A stretch of DNA of 64,000 bases from Euglena gracilis (Eukaryota; Euglenida; Euglenophyceae; Euglenales): NCBI GenBank assembly GCA_039621445.1, contig CP154954.1, positions 68,886,670-68,950,669 on the forward strand, read 5' to 3'. Each line of letters begins with the position of its first letter. Positions within the stretch are counted from its first letter, which is position 1. Positions 1-10,659 of the stretch are shown piece after piece. A model generated the notes under the pieces. That model was not told where the DNA came from. It worked only from the letters and a program-made list of their open reading frames with translations, and did no database searches. A program made the translations under genes and the position numbers.

Positions 1-2543
1 ATTCATGCAACGTGAAAGTAGTTGTGAGCAACAAATCAAGCCAACGCATCCAAGGAGTTCCGTTTGGAGTGGGTGCTCAGGGATTAAAAAGGTCAAAGAG
101 TTTTTGGTTGCAATATGCCAATGCAAGGTTTTGGGAATAAGCTTCTTTTTCCAAACATTGGATCAACTCCAACCGGAATCCACAAAAGAAACTTGCGGGG
201 GGGGGGGGTTCTATTTTGAAAGGTTCCAAAAAAAATTTGGGCCTTGAAAAAAAACCAAAAATCGCGTTTTCGTGCATTTTTTTTTTAAAAAATCGGCCAC
301 AACAAACACCAAATTTTTCATGTTTTCCGGCGCTTCGCAAATTTTTGGGGTTCCCCGGGGGTTCCCAGAGGGTCATCTGGGCCCCCCTCCCCCTGGGAGC
401 GGGGTCTGAACCCCCCTCCGCAGCAAAACCACCGCTCACTTAATACCCTGCCGAGGGGGAGGGCTTCATTTCTGCAAAAAAAAAAATCATAAAGATTGGG
501 CTGTTTCGTGAACTGTGCCAAAAAGTTCCAAATAAAACGGCATTTTATTCCAAAGACCGTTTCAAATGACCCTGTCAAAATGTTCAGGAGAATCCGTCAG
601 ACTGTCAGAGTGTTTCATAATTGTCATTTCTTTGCAAATCTCGCTTCTTTGAAAAAAAGTCACCAGCCACTAAAAAAGGTACTGAAAAGGCCACTAGCTA
701 GAACCCCACCTCTCCCTCGGGGGCTCCCGAAGCACCCTCTGAATGGAAAAAAAATTTCTCCGGCCAGGTTTCTTCAAGCACCCCCTCCTGGGGGCAGGGG
801 GGGGGGCAAAAACTGCACACGGGCAGGTCAAAAACTGCACTGCAAAAAACTGCAAAAAAACTGCAAAAAAAACTGCACATCAACAAAAAATAACAATATA
901 CAAGCTGAAATGGTGTCCATATGCAAAACAACGTAAATTGTGACCACATGAGCACGCCCCAATTCACCTAAATTTTGCACAGCTTTGGAGCTGATGACAA
1001 TAAAAATGAAAGCAATCAATCAAGGTACACTGTACATGGGTTTTCATGCACTGAAACACAAGTCATGTGTTTGGTTTGGATGCTGGTTCACACTGGTTTT
1101 CCTGCACCAAAGCTTGTGATGGCCATGCCCACGGAGGTGCCAAACAGCTAAATATGGAAAAAACGCACATACCCATAACCCATATGCAAAAAGTTTCTAT
1201 GCTTTTAATTCTTGCATGGGATGTTCAGTTTTGGAACTTTCGGTCCATCACCTGGTGAACTTCACCCATGTCACGACGCAAAAAAATCTACAAAACTATA
1301 AAAAAATACAACAACCATCACAAACTTTGAATACTGTCTTTAGGGGATTGCCAAATGGTCTGGGAATTTCTTGCAAATAAGAATGACTTCTTTGAAGCAT
1401 TTGGCTTGTGTGATATTTGGCCAAAATGCTTGGGAAGAGGCCCAATCTTCTACAGGAGCTCGTGCTCCTTTGCGTCTCCACGAATCTCGCAAACTCCAAC
1501 TTCAACCAAATTTGCACAAAAAACAGTTTTTGGATTTAGTCCCCGAATCCCAAAAAAATTAGTTGAATCTGCTCAGGAGTGTGCAAATGACGATTGCCAA
1601 AATAAGCATCGTGACATCTGTCACCACATGCACAAGTTGGAGATGGAGCGATTTTGGTTGGGGAGAAATTGTGGCGTTGTCACCGAAACAATCTGTTTTT
1701 TGGAATGGTGGCTACAACAATTTCTGTTGTGTCGAGAGGCAAGGCAGTTGGCAAAACAGTGGGGGGCAAGACAACTGGTGGGATTACTGTAGACAACACA
1801 ACTCATGAAGAGATTTTTTGAGAGAGACTTTTTCTTGAGAAACACCCTTCAAACAATATAATCCAATGTAACAAGGCGCAGAGCACCAAAAAATGAGCAC
1901 CTCAGGTTTCCTCAAAACTGAAATCAAAAAAAAAAACTGCAAAAAACTGCACATGTGCAGTTTTTTCAGGAAAAAAGCTGCAAAAAAACTGCAAAAAAAC
2001 TGAAAAAAACTGCAAAAAACCCAAAATATGAAAACTGCAAAAAACTGCAAAAACTGCACGGTGCATATTTTGCCCCTCCCTGCTGGGGGTCCAGGCCGGA
2101 TGGAAAAAAGTGCTGGCTGGACTACCCCGGGGGGGGGGGGGTTCAGTTCAGCAGACAGGGGGGCGGCGGGCGGGGTCTGCAGCCCGGCTGGAAGCTGCAG
2201 GCAAGAAAAAAACATCCTGGCTGGCTGCCACCCAAGTGCATTTTTAAATTTTTAATGTGCCTTTTTGGATGATTTTTTTCAAATAAAACAGAAAAACCGC
2301 CAAAAACGAGCTTTTTTGGCATGGTTTGAGGATTTAAAAAAAATCGGACGCCTTGCAGCATTCAAAAAAAAAGTGCACTGGCTAGCCCTGCTGACAGACC
2401 CTGGAGGAGGGTTCACTTGGATTCCCACTACACTTGATGCAGGCCTCCCAGCAGGTGAACTATTAAACAGAAACTGACCCCATAACAATTGTTATGAACA
2501 ACAGTTGTCAACGACAATAAACACAACAAACACTACTACAAAA

Positions 2544-2664
2544 AAGAGGTGTCGGACGCCGGTTCTGTCCAAAGCCCGGCGTTCCAAACGCCGGTTCCGT
2601 CCGAAGGACGGAACCGGCGTTTGGAACGCCGGGCTTTGGACAGAACCGGCGTCCGACACCTCTT
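2544..2664. repeat. Perfect palindrome, 59-bp arms
   Basis: Arms 2544-2602 and 2606-2664 are exact reverse complements around a GAA loop. They start AAGAGGTGTCGGACGCCGG. The ACGCCGG/CCGGCGT words recur at 3369-3500 and in the 45.4-46.5 kb region. Confidence 0.95.
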
Positions 2665-3368
2665 GTTTAAGCCGGCGTTTTAGAGACGCCGGGCTCAGGA
2701 CAGAACCGGCGTCCCCAACCTTCGGCCAAAGGACACTCCCAGGACCAATCTCCGACCACTGATCTGCAATGTCACACCACTTTGCACTTCACCAAATTCC
2801 GGCGATCGCGAGGGTATTTCTGGCTGTGTCAATCGTCCAAGTACAAACTCACCCCTCAATCGAAAGCTCTTTTCATCAGACGACTGGCGATCACCAGCAA
2901 ATTCAGCCACGTCGCCTGGAGCTCTTATTTTCTGTCAGTGGGGAATCCTAATTTCACAACTCTGGTGCCCCCCCAAGGCCCTCAGGTCGTTGATTCGAAG
3001 AGGAAAAACGTTTCTGTAGGGTTTATTAAGCATCTTAAACCAAAATCACTGAAAATTGCGACAAATTTCGACTTAGATTCTGGCCGATCCGACGATCGCG
3101 AGCGTATCTCGGGCTGCGTGCAACGTTAGGGTACCAAGTTACCCCTCGATCGAAAGCTCTTTTCAACAGACGACCAGCGGTGCTCATCAGATCTTTCCAC
3201 GCTGCACGGTACTCTATTTCCAAATCTGGGCCAATTTTCACCAAATTTGGATATCCACCCTAGTGGTCCCCAGATGGCAAAATTCATTGTCCTTGATGGT
3301 TGAAACACTCATACCAGCACCTTAGGGCCACTTTTGGGCACTTTTGGTGACATTTTTAGGAATGAAAA

Positions 3369-3500
3369 CCGGACGCCGGGCTTTGGACAAAGCCGGCGTT
3401 CCTAACGCCGGGCTTTAGGACAGAACCGGCGTCCGGAAGCCCGTGGGGGGGGACGCCGGTTCTGTCCTGAGCCCGGCGTCTCAAACGCCGGCTTAACGGC
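3369..3500. repeat. ACGCCGG/CCGGCGT dyad cluster
   Basis: Several short inverted units (GACGCCGGGCTTTGGACAAA and its partner) from the same palindrome family as 2544-2664. Followed by a GGTGGTGGTGCTGGTGCTGG-like repeat. Duplicated at about 24571-24700. Confidence 0.8.
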
Positions 3501-3744
3501 AACGATGGTGGTAATGGTGCAAAAGCTGATGGTGGTGGTGGTGCTGGTGCTGGTGGTGATGACAACAACAAAGTGATGATATTTCAAAAAAAAATCGTTT
3601 CACAGACATTTTTGCTTCACCCTTTGATTGATATTCTGTGGTTAAAGAACAATCAAAATGCTGACACACACCTGTATCACAAAGATGTTCTTAACAGGAT
3701 CTGAATGCAATCTGCAAGGTTGGAGTAGAAATGACACATCAAAC

Positions 3745-3867
3745 ATATGGTGCATACGCCAGTCGGGGTTCAGGCGCTTCTTCGATCTCTTTGTCACTGA
3801 TCAATTTGATGTAGCGGTGCTTCTCAATAGCATCTGAAGCATTGGAGATCAGCTCCCTTATGAAAAC
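3745..3867 (-). CDS. Duplicated HSP90 exon 5 (left copy)
   Basis: Identical to 24945-25067, with intact LISNASDA and the same acceptor and donor. No stop or frameshift separates it from the functional copy, so the duplication is recent. Whether it is spliced into any transcript cannot be told from the sequence. Confidence 0.85.
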
Positions 3868-4551
3868 CTGCAATAACAACGAAAGACAGTAGGGCAGAAA
3901 CAAAAGACAAAGCGGCCAAAAATAGCGAAATCACAAAGAAAAAAAACTCGAAAATGATGAAAAATCAAGTAGAAAGTCTGGAGTCCCAAATTGAAGCCGT
4001 GATATCAAAATATTTGAAATGAAGCAACATGAAGGAAAAAGTTTGACGACCGAAAATTAGACCTCAAACCGCTCCATCTGACTTTCTTGGGTTTGGCAAA
4101 AAAAAAACCAAGCAACAGCAAACCAAGCAACAGGCTTTGGGGTGCTTTATTTTTGTATGGTAGTTGATTGTCCCAAACAACAACACAAAAACCACCGGAC
4201 GTTGAAAGGTGTATTGTGAAACTCTGAAATACGTTGTTTTCTAAACTCTTGAAGAAAACATTTGCAGAGGGATTTCAAAAATCTCGCTACGGTGCCACAT
4301 TTGCAACGCATCTTCCCCCCTGCCATTCTCTCACAAGCAATTTTAACCAGTGTCAAAGAATACCAGAGGATTAAAAAAAATGACGGAGGAAATATTTTAT
4401 TTGGAGAAATACCCTTAAAAGGGGCAGAACAAAATTCTGGCCTTTTGATTCCGACTGGGAAAAAACCTGGACGAAATTTCGTCCAGAATTTTTCCCAATT
4501 ATCCCATCCAAGGTTTCTCTCCTCAGGTAATAATGTTGTTGCACAGCACAC

Positions 4552-4674
4552 CTCCTTGTCTTGATACAATGACCTTGCAACGATGTCCAGGATTTGCTTG
4601 GTGTTGGTTTCAAAGCCATAATTCTCAGCTGTGCCCACCACTGTCTCTGTCTCTTGGGGCTCCCCTGCAGGATC
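4552..4674 (-). CDS. Duplicated HSP90 exon 4 (left copy)
   Basis: Identical in sequence and splice sites to 25752-25874. It lies downstream of the last recognised HSP90 exon, as part of the large direct repeat. The leader exons 1-3 are not duplicated here because the repeat ends at 5676. It may begin a second, headless HSP90 copy that continues off the left edge. Confidence 0.85.
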
Positions 4675-4761
4675 CTGTAGGAGAGGGACACACAATGTGT
4701 TTTGAAATGCCCTTGTATCAGAATTGGATGATTTTTCCACCCCCCCCCCACAATGTGCAAC

Positions 4762-4933
4762 CAGGGGTTTTTTTTAAGACCGGGGGAGGAGGGGGGGGGC
4801 CGTTGTGGGACCCACCCACTTACGCCCAAAAATGGCCAAAGATGCTAAAAATATTTTTCAAAATTTTCGGCGCCTTCGCCCACTACCTCCACCCCCCCCT
4901 GGGGGAGGGGGTCCAAGACTAAAAAAACACCTG
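4762..4933. mobile_element. CAGGG-family short inverted-repeat element (left duplicate)
   Basis: 172 bp. It starts CAGGGGTTTTTTTT and ends AAAAAAACACCTG, so the ends are inverted repeats. Flanks are TGTGCAAC (4754-4761) and TGTCCAAC (4934-4941), an 8-bp target duplication with one mismatch. The interior has G/C runs and a GGCGCC core. It lies in an HSP90 intron copy. Confidence 0.85.
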
Positions 4934-5676
4934 TGTCCAACGAACCCTCAGGTGAACAAAAATTGCGTGCTGAACAGGGGGTGTTCATTGAACAAAAGGG
5001 TTCTGGGCATGCAAAATTCCAGTGACAATGAAAAAATTGTGGTTCAAACAAGGAGGGTTCGTGGGACACAGGAGCTGGGGGCTGCATTTTGAGCCGACAA
5101 ATTAGCAATCGCTGAAAAATTTCCAACATCTGGCCACAAATTTTAAACAAGTCAAATTTGAATTGAGAATCACCATCCCCCGTGTACCATCCAGGCTGTT
5201 TTACCGTGTACCAAGAGGTGATACCATGACCCCCCCCCCAAACGACCCCTCCTGGGTCTGGCCAAGGTCCGGCCGACATGGATGAAATTTTTCGAAGTTA
5301 AAATGGTCATAAAACCTCTGATTTTTCGAATAATTTTCCGAAAAAATTTTGACCTGATGGAAAAAATGGTGTAGATAACAAATTTCACACAAAAATTCTT
5401 CCCAAAAATGGTGGGGGGTGATATAAACGTTTTTTTTCCCGACCCCCCAAGTGACCCCCCCCCTAAGTGGCCCTCCGGGGTCCTGGCCAGGGCAAAGGGG
5501 GGTCATGGTAATTGCTCTCCTCCCTTTGCTCTCTGCCACCCTCACATTAGAAAAAAAATAGTGGCCAGCAATGCCAAATAAAATTTTGAATTTCACCAAG
5601 CACCTGCACCATCTTTCAGAAAGTTTTTTCTTTTTGCAGAATTCTGCAAAACCACGCAGATTTCACAAAATCCTGG

Positions 5677-5869
5677 CTCAAAGGCAGCCACCGTACACGT
5701 ACCATCACTGAATTGCACACACTGGGGGCGAGGTAGTCCAGTTCAGTTCGTTTTTGGACCCCCGCCCTGCTCGTTCATCACTTCAGTTCCGACTAGTCCG
5801 ACCAGTCGAGTTCGGTACCGGTTAGGTTAGGTACCAGGCGGGCACCCCCGCCTGGTACCTAACCGGTAC
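5677..5869. other. Left breakpoint region with inverted repeat
   Basis: Begins immediately after the large repeat ends. It contains the left arm and loop of an imperfect palindrome at 5801-5883 (arms start ACCAGTCGAGTTCGGTACCG; one arm has an extra TTAGG). No gene is seen. Confidence 0.7.
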
Positions 5870-6927
5870 CGAACTCGACTGGTAGACTCACCAAAATGAC
5901 CCCCCCCTGTCCAGTTCTTAGCCAAGAAAGATCCGCATTACCAAATTGTTGTCGAAAAAACAATGGAAGGGACAATATGAAAATCACACTGCCCTCGTCA
6001 ATTACAACAAACTTAAGTCTCTCAGATAAAATGCCTATTTTTGCAAGGCTCTCGTTGACCACCCTCGCAACCTCTCGATGTTCCGCACCGTCGTTAGGTC
6101 CGAAACATTGCAGGTACGCGACGTCCGTGAGGAGGGTCTTCTCCACACTGAACATCACTATGTGCAGCACGGATCTGCCACGACTGTCCGTGGTCCCATC
6201 AAAGCTGATGGCAACGTCGTGTTCAAAGAGGAGACGACGACGTATTTTTTTTGCCGTCAAGCAATGGTGAAATGAAATGCCACACCTTTGCACGCTCAGG
6301 TGCAATTGGCACAACTTGTGATGCGGTGGATGTTGACACTTGAGATGCCGGTTGCGACGCATCCACTGTCGTGGGCACTGTGGTGATCGTTCCAGAAGAC
6401 CTTCTTACATTGTCCTTGTGTAACTTTTTTGCAAATGCTGCTGTGCAGAACATTTCCGTGTGCTAGCAGAAGTCTTTGAAAAACCAAGAAATTTCATTTT
6501 TTTCACTAGTTACCCCTGTTCATGGTCAACAAGCTTCTGACAAGCGCAACACCACATGGCATCACCACGGACCTCAAACGTGCCTGAAGGGAATTGCTTC
6601 ACCCTCGAAGCCGGTGTTGTCTTGACCAGAGATTTTTTTTTAAACCACCAAAGGGAGGTTGACAGCCACGCACGCATGACAAGTGAAGGAGTTGAGGTCG
6701 CATATGGATGCCGTTGAATGAGAACTGCATCCGTTGGGCACGGGTTGAGACTTGTTCAAGCTCAACTCACAACGAAGAAAAAAATGCCCGGTCTTGGCTC
6801 CATAATTGAGTTTGCGTTTCTTGTTTTGGCTTTCATTTGCATCTGGATCATCAACCTCCATTTCAACTTCAGATGCTCCATCATCAGTTGCCAACACCAG
6901 AGCATCAAATTCATGTTCAGAATCCAT
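5870..6927 (-). pseudogene. hAT-type transposase N-terminal half (acidic/NLS, BED finger, DUF659-like)
   Basis: Reading leftwards from ATG 6927 there is an acidic N-terminus with a basic KKRK stretch, then a BED-like piece (GDAMWCCACQKLVDHE near 6590-6525, with KKLHKDN near 6430). Next comes a DUF659-like core: HDVAISFDGTTDSRGRS, VLHIVMFSVEKTL and LKFVVIDEG at 6250-5990. The last two parts are in different frames across an A-run near 6245, so this is an intron-split or frameshifted gene. The C-terminal catalytic and dimerisation parts do not follow; the sequence ends near the duplication breakpoint. hAT elements are cut-and-paste transposons with 8-bp target duplications. Confidence 0.65.
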
Positions 6928-7785
6928 GGTGTCCCTGCATTAAAGCAAAGAAACAACCCTCATAAATAGCTCATTCCTCCACACAGCACTGGGGAGAAAA
7001 TATCAAAGACCAAGCTGTGTGGAGGACACAAACGGTTGGTTCACTCACAAGGTCCTCATTTTTTGGTACCACGAAACCACAATGCACCTCTAAAATAGCA
7101 TAGTGGGAGCATACTGGGCAAACAAAGGCAAATGAAATGTAAGCAGGGCAATGAACACCACACATGGAGGTGCAAAATGCAAAAAAAAACACCCCAAAAA
7201 AATGCCAAAAAATGCAAAAAAATGTTAAAAAACACAAAAGAAACCCGCAAAAAAAAACGCAAAAAACCCCGCAAATTTTCGGAAAATTGAAAAACACAAA
7301 AAAAACACAAAAAAAGCGCATTTGTGTTTCTCCCCCCCTGCATATAACACAATACACTGACATGCTTCATTTGACCTGTCATATCTCAGACATACCTTAC
7401 AACACCATCACTTTGAGCACAACACAGGGTTTCCCACTGATTCGTACTTTGGGACTCCGCTGCCCATTCGTACTTATTCGTACTGATTCATACTTATTTG
7501 TACTTATTCATACTTATCGTACATCAAAAAAAGCCATGTATGGCAATAGATGACCATTTGGTATGCTTCCTTGAGCACATCTTCAACGTTCTGAAACCAA
7601 GAAAAGCAAACAAAAACAGGTCATTCACTTGAGAAACTATCTAAGTGACGAACTCATTCTGGCGAAATTTGTGAAAAAAATCGCCGTGAGAAAAAATACA
7701 AAACAGTACAGGAAAAATGCATTTCTTCTTTGCGACTGATGATGCCATGCACGAACAAATACTCAAGATGAAACGAGCAGATTGT

Positions 7786-7945
7786 TCAATGGTGTGCAAA
7801 GCGTTCTTCGCAGTCACCATTGCAAAACATGCCAACGGCTGCTTGCCGAAGGTCAGATGACATGTGTTGGCGGTTTTTGACATCAATCAGTCCTGCCAAA
7901 CTGAAAGACTGTTCAGACCAGGGCAATTCAATTTTGTGAGCAAGG
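7786..7945 (-). pseudogene. hAT transposase C-terminal dimerisation segment
   Basis: Minus-strand reading gives EQSFSLAGLIDVKNRQHMSS, then DLRQAAVGMFCNGD and a stop at 7786-7788. Spacing and residues resemble the hAT dimerisation motif (ERVFSLAG, then R..L....). It lies upstream of, not after, the N-terminal half at 5870-6927, so it derives from another copy or a rearranged one. Confidence 0.6.
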
Positions 7946-10542
7946 ACCCCGGGGGGGGGGGGTCCAGCTGGCTGGCGGGCAAAAGGTGCCAGCTGGACTG
8001 CTGGGAGCTACTGGCTGGAAAAAAAGGGGCTGTCTTGAACGGACAATGTGGCAATCATCTTGTCCAAATCAACTTGTTTCAAAGGCCGTCATCTTGGCCC
8101 CTCGCTGGGCAGGACTCCGAGTGGCAGCTGCATCAGTTTCGGAGGGAAAAGAGGACATGAGGCGTCCTGCAGCGTAAGTTATGCATCACATACAGAGAAA
8201 TGTGAGGCCCTTCAACTCAGTGCAATGGAGTAGAAAATTGTACCTTTTTCTACTTGGCAATTCGTACTTATTCGTAACTGGTGAATTTTTCATTCGTACT
8301 TATTCGTACTTATTCGTATTTTGGCAGATCTCGGCAATTCGTACGTATTCGTACTTATTCGTACTTATTTGTGTACGAATCAGTGGGAAACCCTGCCTGT
8401 TGCCAAGGCTTCCAAATGCAAAAGAATTTTGATTGGTGTCTACAATTGCAAAAAGCAAACATTTTAATGGTTGATGTGCGCAATTGCGCACACCCACCTC
8501 CCAAACGTCCCAGCAATGTTCAAAAAGAGGGGGTCCAGCAGGAATGCAAGGACCTCCAAAATAATGCCCCCCCCCGTGGGGTATCATTCTTTTGCCCGAT
8601 TCGCAGCCCCTGCTATTTGGGGGGGGCAGGGGTCATAGCACCCCAAAATTCTCGAAATTTTTCGCAATCCCGTAGGACCCAAAATAGCACTCAAAGCAGG
8701 GGTTTTTTTTAAGACCGGGGGGGAGGTGGGGTCCCCCCCACCCCCCCCCCCCCCGGGGGGGGCCCCCGGGGGGCGGGGGGGGCCCGGGCGACCCACAAAA
8801 AAATGGCCGAAAAATCGCGAAAAGTGCTAAAAATAGATTTTTTTCGGCGCCTGCGGCGCCGAAAAGTATATACCACCCCCCTCTGGGGGGGAGGACCCCC
8901 CCCCGGGGGGGGCTGCCGGACCCACCCACCCTACCCCCCCTCCCCCCCCGGGGGTCCAAACTTAAAAAAATCCCTGACTCAAAGCCCCCCTTTGGAGTCA
9001 TTTTTTTGTCCTTTTTCAAGAAATTTAGCATTCTTGGAGGCCAGATTATCCAGAAAAATCGATATTCTTCGTAATTTGTTGTTAGAGAATGATTTTACCA
9101 ACATTATCAGGTCGAAATCCGGGTCTTCGGCCCGAGATCGGGGGGGGGGGGTATTAACTCGGTCGCCAAAGTCGGACCCCGAGGGGGGGGGGATTATTTG
9201 GGGGGGATATCATTTGGCGGGAGGGTGTAATATCACAGTGTTGTCACATTCATTTTCCAGCTCCGAAGACACTGCCATTGGAGGCTCTTGGTTGGTTTTA
9301 AAATGGCCGGAGTGCGCAAATGCGCACATCGTCCATGTGCGCATTTGCGCACACCAACGTCATTTAAGCTGTTGTGTAGGTGCCACAGAGCCTTAAACAT
9401 CAGTGGGGCATTGATGGGCAACCAAACTTGCCACCAAATTCAACTGTAACTGGTAACTGGTGGCAGTCCTCCTGTGTTCTACTTCCCTCTCATCAACCTC
9501 CAGTGGCAGAATTCTCGAACAGTCCATTGTTTATGTGGCAGGTGCACTTCCACTCCTTTTGTAACCAACTTCAAAAACCTCCACAACGTGCCGCAAAACT
9601 TCAGAAAGCAAGCAAAGGAGGTACCAGAGCACCACCTGGCGCTGGCAGTTGTCACACAGGGAATGGGGGGGGTACCGCGGGTTTGGTGTTTTTTGTCGGT
9701 GTTTTATTCACTTTGGGGGGATAGGTCAGGGGGGTTTTCATGGCATTCCGACCTCAAAAAAAAACAACTGAAAAACAACCAATTACTGGGAGAGCTGGTG
9801 CCCAAAAAAAAATGCGAAATTGCCTCTCGCTCTCACCCCTTGTAACGCTGGCGCTCAAAATGGTTTTTGGCCGATGTGCGAAAATGCGCAAATCGACCAA
9901 AAAAGGTTTCAGTGCGAGATGTGCATAATGGATGACAAAACACACCTCATCCATTCTGGAAGCAAATCTGGACACTTGGATTGGATGAGCACTTTCCTGA
10001 GGAGAAAAACAAAAAGTGTCCAGCATGGCAAAAACCAAGGTGTGACGCAACAAAAAACTCTGAATAATAATGGGGGGAAATCTGACCGTGAACGTTGTCA
10101 GTGCAAGTTTTGGAAGGGCTCCCAAAATAGCCCGGAAAATTCTGGACTAAAAAAAAACTTATCAATCCATTTTTCAGGAAACCCATCAGAATTCACATCC
10201 AGTTTTTGAGGTTTCCCAAATCAAGCATTCAAAATTGATGAAATCCAAACCTCTAAATTGCAAAGCTAAGTAAAGAACATATTGTTTCATTTTGGATGAT
10301 CAATATTGGCCATTCGGAACAATATGCATTTCACAAACTGGCGCAAAGCAAAGAAGAATATTTTTGGGCTTCCGCTAGAGGAAATTGGTTTTTGCCTAAT
10401 TTGCCGGGAAAATTAATACGCCGGGAAAAATCCCGGACAAAATTTCCTCCTTGACTTTTCCCACAACAATTCTTCCCGTTCAACCCCCCCCCCCCCGGCA
10501 CCTCATTACATTTTGGATAATCCTGAAACAGGAACAACAGAC
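7946..10542. other. Repeat-rich stretch with unrecognised minus-strand open pieces
   Basis: Holds a CAGGG-family element (8697-8976), short inverted repeats GTGCGCAAATGCGCAC near 9310-9345, and TATTCGTACTTATTCGTACT tandem arrays at 7440-7515 and 8260-8375. Minus-strand open pieces at 9660-9480 (includes KFCGTLWRFLKLVTKG) and 9430-9355 (LPINAPLMFKALWHL) look coding but I do not recognise them. They could be middle parts of a hAT transposase. Confidence 0.4.
8697..8976. mobile_element. CAGGG-family element with perfect 8-bp target duplication
   Basis: 280 bp, starting CAGGGGTTTTTTTT and ending AAAAAAATCCCTG. The flanks are ACTCAAAG on both sides (8689-8696 and 8977-8984), identical. The interior has long C and G runs around TTTTCGGCGCCTGCGGCGCC. 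Confidence 0.92.
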
Positions 10543-10659
10543 TTGCAATACAGGCTGACGTTCGATGAAATCCGAGTTCGGCCGGGTTGTTCTAAGTTGT
10601 ACTCCGGAATGAACAGGATAGACTTAATGTCCACAGGAGCGTCAACCCGGTAATGCAGC
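10543..10659 (-). CDS. TRAP1: HSP90 exon: middle domain, last recognised exon
   Basis: 117 nt reading [20 protein letters not shown] then a Ser-rich strand ending SLYC. The donor is GTCTGT in phase 2, where RKVLI would follow. No continuation of the middle or C-terminal domain appears between here and base 1, so the rest of the gene lies further left or the gene is truncated. Confidence 0.9.

Larger units (their letters stand above)
1..5676. repeat. Left copy of a 21.2-kb-period direct repeat
   Basis: This segment matches 21195-26866 almost base for base. Differences are mostly homopolymer length changes, with a few substitutions and short indels (for example around 280, 2140-2160 and 4790-4810). 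The match is already present at base 1, so the repeat continues off the left edge. It ends abruptly after the shared TCCTGG at 5671-5676, where this copy continues into hAT-containing sequence. It carries two HSP90 N-domain exons, a CAGGG-family element and several GC palindromes. Near identity suggests a recent duplication, or collapsed or duplicated haplotypes in an assembly. Confidence 0.97.

Noticed and set aside
5870-7945. One complete hAT transposase gene
   Set aside because: The dimerisation segment lies upstream of the N-terminal half on the same strand, so the parts are in the wrong order for one gene.
8281-8375. TTCGTACTTATTCGTACT array as a coding repeat
   Set aside because: Short tandem repeat with many variants and no splice context; also present at 7440-7515.
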